In this document: positions 59,474-64,000 of the stretch, one piece after another | Position numbering within the stretch: the stretch's first letter is position 1 | Layout: each line of letters starts with the position of its first letter | From: Fremontodendron californicum | Taxonomy: Eukaryota; Streptophyta; Magnoliopsida; Malvales; Malvaceae | Direction of reading: 5' to 3' | NCBI GenBank assembly: GCA_030761205.1 | Contig: JAULJL010000010.1 | Coordinates: 5,523,001-5,587,000 of the forward strand | Length of the DNA stretch: 64,000 nt | Made by a program: the position numbers and the translations under genes | The notes under the pieces: model-generated | Databases searched by the model: none | The model's input: only the letters and a program-made list of their open reading frames with translations | Told to the model about the DNA's origin: nothing

Positions 59474-60439
59474 TCAAGTTGGGGAGTAGATATTTTCCAT
59501 CCCTAGCTTGCCTACAATCTGCTGAAATGCTGAACTCATCAGTCCTTTAGTTAAGACATCTGCTAGCTGGTTCTTTGTAGAAATATAGGGAGTGCAAATC
59601 AATCCACTTTCAAGTTTCTCCTTAATGAAATGTCTGTCAACCTCCACATGTTTAGTTCTGTCGTGCTGAACTGGATTGTGAGCGATGTTGATTGCAGACT
59701 TATTATCACAATACAACTTCATTGGAGTCTCCCATTTAATCTTCAAGTCATCTAGTATAATTTTGAGCCATAACAGTTCACAAATACCTTGTGCCATTGA
59801 TCGAAATTCTGCCTCAGCACTAGATCTTGCTACAACTGGTTGTTTCTTACTCCTCCAGGTTACCAAATTTCCGCCAATGAAAGTACAATACCCAGATGTT
59901 GATCTTCTGTCAGTAACACAGCCAGCATAATCAGCATCTGTGTATGCTTCTAGTTCCATTCTTGTGCCTTTTCTAAAGAGAACCCCTTTTCCTGGATTGC
60001 CTTTCAAATATTGTAAGATCCGGTATACTGCAGCGAGATGGACACCCTTAGGATTTTGCATGAACTGACTCACAACACTCACTGCATATGCAATGTCAGG
60101 TCGTGTGTGTGATAGATAGATTAGCTTCCCCACAAGTCTTTGGTACATGCCTTTGTCAGCTGGTTCTCCTCTCACAGATTCTCCTAATCTATGATTTGGC
60201 TCAATAGGCGTATCTGATGGTTTGCAACCAAGCTTACCTGTTTCTTTTAACAGATCAAGAACATATTTTTGCTGTGAAACAAAGATTCTTTCCTTGGACC
60301 GAGCTACTTCTATTCCTAAGAAGTACTTCAATTTTCCAAGGTCCTTTATTTCAAACTCTTTTGCTAAATACTTCCGAAGAGCCTCCTTTTCATCTGGATC
60401 ATTCCCAGTTACAATTATATCATCCACATAAACTATCAA
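59474..60439 (-). pseudogene. Copia reverse transcriptase C-terminus and RNase H
   Basis: Resumes with the catalytic IVYVDDIIVTG box, then LGIEVARSKE, and the RNase H domain (DADYAGC, SSAEAEF, LYCDNKSAI, KHVEVDRHF). The stop codon lies just inside the polypurine tract, as usual for Copia. Confidence 0.9.
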
Positions 60440-60485
60440 TGCCGTGACTCACCCTGAAGCCGAATGCTTGATAAACAATGTATGA

Positions 60486-60959
60486 TCACCCTGACTCTGT
60501 TTGTACTTCATATTCACCATTGCTTTGGTAAATCTTCCAAACCATGCCCGGGGAGATTGTTTGAGCCCATACAATGCTTTTTTCAGTTTGCACACTTTTA
60601 TCCAGATTTATGCCAAAACTAGGTGGTACTTCCATATAAATTTCCTCCTCAAGATCACCATGTAAAAAGGCGTTCTTCACATCGAACTGTTGTAAAGGCC
60701 AATCATAATTTGCTGCTAGGGATAACAATACCCTTACTGTGTTCATCTTCGCCACTGGTGCAAATGTCTCTTGATAATCCACCCCATAGGTCTGTGTATA
60801 TCCCTTGGCTACTAGTCTTGCTTTATACCTCTCAATGGATCCATCTGACTTATACTTCACTGTGAAGACCCATTTGCATCCTACTAGTCTCTTTCCAGTT
60901 GGTAATTCTGTTAGTTCCCATGTTTTATTTTTCTCCAGGGCCTCCATTTCTACTCTCAT
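60486..60959 (-). pseudogene. Copia reverse transcriptase, N-terminal part
   Basis: Shows NKTWELTELP, GCKWVFTVKYKSDGSIERYK and FDVKNAFLHGDLEEEIYM, the first catalytic part of RVT_2. The frame is lost near 60600; the remaining residues to 60486 are out of frame. Confidence 0.85.
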
Positions 60960-61021
60960 TGCATGCTTCCATTCCTCTTTGCCAAGTGCCTGCGATAAGG
61001 TCTGTGGGATGTCTACAGTGT

Positions 61022-61636
61022 TTAGATGGGTAAGAAAGGTTTTGTGTAGGGTGATAATTTTTCAAATGACACAAAATGGGATAAAGGATGTTGTGTGCAT
61101 TTTCTAACACCTTTTCTTGTGGCTATGGGCAAATCTAAATCAAGAACAGTAGGTGATATCTCAGTAGAAGGACTTACCTCAGTTCCAAGTGACGATTTGG
61201 TTTCTTGAACTTGCACAGGATTGATCACTGGCTTTATCCTTCTTGAGTAGACCTGTAGTGGCTTTGTGAGAGTAGGATTTATGAGTTCACAAGGTTCAGA
61301 GGTAAGTTCTCTTTCAGAAGTGGGTTCTGTTTGTACAAGAGATATTTTAACCACCATTGATGGTTCTCTCAAGAACAAATCCTTATCCTCCATAAATGAT
61401 GCCTCCCCCTGAGGATAAGGGCTAGAAAAATAGCTTTCGTGTTCTGCAAAAGTAACATCAGCAGAGACATAGGTTTTACGAGTAATAGGATTGTAGCACT
61501 TGTACCCTTTTTGAGTAGGTGAATATCCTATGAATACACACTTGACTGCTCTAGGATCTAACTTGCTTCGACTATTAGAGTGAACATGAACAAATGAGAC
61601 ACATCCAAAAACTCTAGGGACTAACTTCATAGACAT
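61022..61636 (-). pseudogene. Copia integrase C-terminal fragment
   Basis: Continues the polyprotein in a new frame: PRVFGCVSFVHVH, then CVFIGYSPTQKGYKCYNP, the conserved segment after the Copia integrase core, followed by a variable linker. Confidence 0.75.
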
Positions 61637-62790
61637 TTTGAAATCTGAAAAATACTTAGAAACACCTCCATGGGACTTTTAAAATCAAGAACTCGAGAGG
61701 GGATACGATTTATTAAATGAGCTGCAGTAAGGACTGCTTCCCCCCAAAAAGATTTTGGAACATTTTGTTGAAACAAAAGAGCACGAACAGAGGCTAACAA
61801 ATGACCATTTTTCCTTTCGGCAACTCCATTTTGTTGGGGTGTGTCAACACAATAAGATTCATGAATAATTCCCTCCTTTTGAAAGTATGGAGACAAAGTT
61901 TGTTTAAAGTAGTCCTTAGCATTATCAGTCCTCAACTTCTTAATTCTAACATTGAATTGAGTTTTGACCATTGTATGAAAAATAGGAAAAATGTTGCTCA
62001 CATCAGATTTTTGTTTTAACAAATAAATCCATGAAACTCGAGTACAGTCATCTATGAATGAGACAAACCAACGAGCCCCCGAAATGTTGGGAACTCGAGA
62101 TGGACCCCAAATATCACTGTGAATCAAAGAAAAAGGAACAGTAGTTCTTTTATTACTCAAAGGAAAGGACACACGTCGGTGTTTAGCAAATTCACAAACC
62201 TCACAGTGAAACTCAATTAAACTAACATTCTTAAACAAAGATGGAAACATGACACTAAGAACACTAAAATAAGGATGCCCAAGTCTAAAATGATGAAGCC
62301 AAATTTGGTCTTTATTGCAATGAGAGTTATTGGATAGAAACGAGATAGGTGATTTGTTTCCACTGTTCACTTGTTCACTAGGTAACTTAAGATAATAAAG
62401 GCCATGTCTCACCTTAGCATGTCCAATCGTCCTCCTCGTAATTTGGTCCTGAAATACACAAGAAATATGAGAAAAGATCATATTGCAGTTTAGATCTTTT
62501 GTAAGTTGGTAAGCAGACACAAGGTTTGTAGATAACTTGGGTACATGTAACACATTTTTAAGAATAATGGATGGGTTTAGAACAATGTCTCCTTGGCCTG
62601 CAACAGTGGCCAAGGATCCATCAGCAATGACTATTTTTCTGTTGCTTGGACACGGATGATATGTGAGAAATTTGTATGAAGAATGAGTCATATGATCGGT
62701 TGCCCCAGAGTCAATAACCCAAGAGTTTGAAAATTCAGAATTGGAGGCACTTAAAGCATATAAGGAATGAAGCTTACCAGAATTTGCCAA
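61627..62790 (-). pseudogene. Copia protease and integrase fragment
   Basis: The minus-strand frame begins inside the polyprotein. The protease active site is SWVIDSGATDHM near the start; LHHFRLGHP and CEVCEFAKH form the integrase zinc-binding region. The integrase core shows IHSDIWGP (first Asp), LRTDNAKDY (second Asp) and TPQQNGVAERKN (Glu). It ends by frameshift near 61630, after INRIPSRVL. Confidence 0.85.
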
Positions 62791-62798
62791 GGAACAGG

Positions 62799-63361
62799 TG
62801 TTACCATATCTATTTTAGGACTATTAGCTGTCTATTTTACCATATGTATAAGCTGAATAATAGGGATTAATTCCTGTTAGAACTGAAACAGAAACAGAAA
62901 ATAGACCAAGAGATCTGAAACAGAAACAGAAAATAGACCAAGAGAACTGAACAGAAATAGAAAATGCCCAGAGAGATCTATTTTAGAACTAGTCTGTTAC
63001 AAGGTATTTATACATGAAGGAAGGGTTTAATTTGACAGTGTTTACAGCTAATTACAGCTAATTTCCAGCAGTCAATCCCTGATTTCCAGCCTTGGGATTT
63101 CAGTTAGTCAATCCCTAATTTCCAGCAGTCAATATTTCCAGCAGTCAATATTTCCAGCAGTCAATATTTCCAGCATATCTCTACACTGTAATCCCTAATG
63201 TTCAGCCTAAATATCTGGTATCTAATCCCTAATGTTCAGCCTAAATATCTGGTATCTAATCCCTAAAGTTCAGCCTATATACATGGGAATTAATCCCTAT
63301 TATTCCGGTTATACATATGGTAAAATAGACAGCTAATAGTCCTAAAATAGATATGGTAACA
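62799..63361 (-). repeat. 3' LTR of the second Copia element, with long terminal inverted repeats
   Basis: 563 bp, TGTTACC...GGTAACA. The two ends (62799-62874 and 63286-63361) are inverted copies of one another over about 76 bp with two mismatches; the outer 53 bp are perfect. Inside are tandem repeats: a roughly 35-bp 'gaaacagaaaatagaccaag' unit (2-3 copies), a 17-bp 'cagtcaatatttccag' unit (4 copies) and a roughly 34-bp 'aatccctaatgttcagcc' unit (3 copies). The minus-strand TATA box TATAAATA is at 63012-63005. Confidence 0.8.
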
Positions 63362-63368
63362 TCCCCCC

Positions 63369-63999
63369 TCAAATTGATGCTGGTAAGTCAACCAGCAACA
63401 ATTTGCCAACAAGAAATTGATGCCGCTGTCGAGTCATAGCTTTGGTGAAGACATCAGCCACTTGGAGATCAGAAGAGATGTGAGGAAGAGATATCACCCG
63501 ATTTTCCAAGGTATCTCGAATAGAATGACAATCAACTTCAATGTGCTTGGTGCGTTCATGGAAAACAGGATTGGTGGCAATCTGAATAGCACTAGTGTTA
63601 TCAGCATGTAGAGGAGTAGAAGTAGTCTGAGGAAACCCAAGCTCTTCAAGAAGACCACGTAACCATACAATTTCAGAACAAGCAGTAGACATTGCACGAT
63701 ACTCGGCTTCAGTAGATGATTTAGAAACACGATCTTGTTTCTTACACCTCCAAGAAATTAAGGCATCACCTAAAAACATACACCATCCCGTAGTAGATCG
63801 ACGTGTATCTGGACATCCAGCCCAATCAGCATCACTATAGGCAACAAGTTGAAGAGAGGAGCCAGTAGGGAAGAACAACCCACGAGTAGGTGAACCTCGA
63901 AGATAGCGAATAATGCGTCGAACTGCAGTAAGATGTAGATACCGAGGAGAAGACATAAACTGACTGACCTGATGAACAGCATAGGAGATATCAGGTCGC
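63369..63999 (-). CDS. Copia polyprotein C-terminus (RNase H), partial
   Basis: The frame is open from the window edge to the stop by the polypurine tract. It shows RPDISYAVHQVSQFM, then DADWAGC, SSTEAEYRAM, LHADNTSAI and KHIEVDCHSI (with Cys where most copies have Arg), ending LLVDLPAS. No internal stop or frameshift, in contrast to the neighbouring first element. Confidence 0.9.
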   Translation of the reverse strand, partial: RPDISYAVHQVSQFMSSPRYLHLTAVRRIIRYLRGSPTRGLFFPTGSSLQLVAYSDADWAGCPDTRRSTTGWCMFLGDALISWRCKKQDRVSKSSTEAEYRAMSTACSEIVWLRGLLEELGFPQTTSTPLHADNTSAIQIATNPVFHERTKHIEVDCHSIRDTLENRVISLPHISSDLQVADVFTKAMTRQRHQFLVGKLLLVDLPASI

Positions 64000-64000
64000 G

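Larger units (their letters stand above)
59225..62798 (-). mobile_element. Ty1/Copia retrotransposon, interrupted and degenerate
   Basis: Minus-strand element inserted in the intron that follows the exon ending at 59079. Order on the minus strand: protease, integrase, reverse transcriptase, RNase H (the Copia order), polypurine tract CTTGAGGGGGAG (59467-59478) and a 3' LTR (59225-59466). Its gag and 5' LTR are not in the window, because a second Copia element begins at 62799, eight bases before the protease frame. At least four frame breaks (about 61630, 61010, 60600, 60450) make it non-functional. Confidence 0.85.
62799..64000 (-). mobile_element. second Ty1/Copia retrotransposon, nested in the first, open at the window end
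   Basis: A minus-strand element with its 3' LTR at 62799-63361, a polypurine tract (TTTGAGGGGGGA at 63373-63362) and an intact RNase H frame running out of the window. It interrupts the protease/gag side of the first Copia element, so it is the younger insertion. The 5 bases before it are ACAGG; the other side of the target duplication should be found at its far end. Confidence 0.85.

Noticed and set aside
1..64000. tRNA and rRNA genes
   Set aside because: None recognised; the TGGTATCAGAGC matches are retrotransposon primer sites, complementary to the initiator tRNA 3' end, not tRNA genes.

Overview
The window is nuclear DNA of a eudicot plant. It is AT-rich, with intron-rich plant genes (a zinc-finger homeodomain factor, a plastid phosphofructokinase, a thylakoid CURT1 protein), plant-type retrotransposon primer sites (TGGTATCAGAGC) and many TA microsatellites. 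I cannot name the species.

Layout. 0-2 kb: a solo LTR interrupted by the 3' end of a LINE. 3.2-3.9 kb: an intronless ZHD gene. 4-21 kb: gene-poor repeat space with a second solo LTR (inverted relative to the first), several palindromic MITE-like elements (one with a clear target duplication), a minus-strand TRIM retrotransposon, a rearranged Gypsy element and a weak gene remnant near 17 kb. 21.4-27.7 kb: a complete 13-exon plastid ATP-phosphofructokinase (PFK5 type). 27.7-32.9 kb: repeats. 32.9-41.2 kb: a CURT1D-like gene whose second intron is about 7 kb long. 41.3-46.5 kb: a candidate Helitron, inserted 157 bp after that gene's stop codon, carrying exons of an ATG1-type autophagy kinase. 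46.5-50.3 kb: AT-rich spacer. 50.3-53.1 kb: a second rearranged Gypsy-like locus with inverted LTRs. 54.4-59.1 kb: the 5' exons of a conserved plant gene that carries two apparent frameshifts and is interrupted by nested Copia retrotransposons running to the window end.

The most interesting item is in intron 2 of the CURT1D-like gene. Six near-identical 788-bp tandem units each hold two C/D-box snoRNA-like sequences, types A and B. Each has a box C (ATGATGA), a box C'-like TTGATGA, a box D (CTGA) and a terminal GGTTGC/GCAAC(C) stem. A further hairpin with a constant stem and variable loop lies between C' and D. Twelve copies plus a diverged thirteenth (type C) and decayed relatives lie downstream. 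The four middle units share derived variants, which points to recent amplification. I could not assign a methylation target from memory. One unit is split by a TIR transposon with an 8-bp target duplication.

The two intact plastid genes (PFK5 in glycolysis, CURT1D in thylakoid shape) are neighbours on the same strand, but nothing in the sequence suggests they are co-regulated. All boundaries were read by eye; splice sites come from reading frame plus GT/AG and from remembered homologues.
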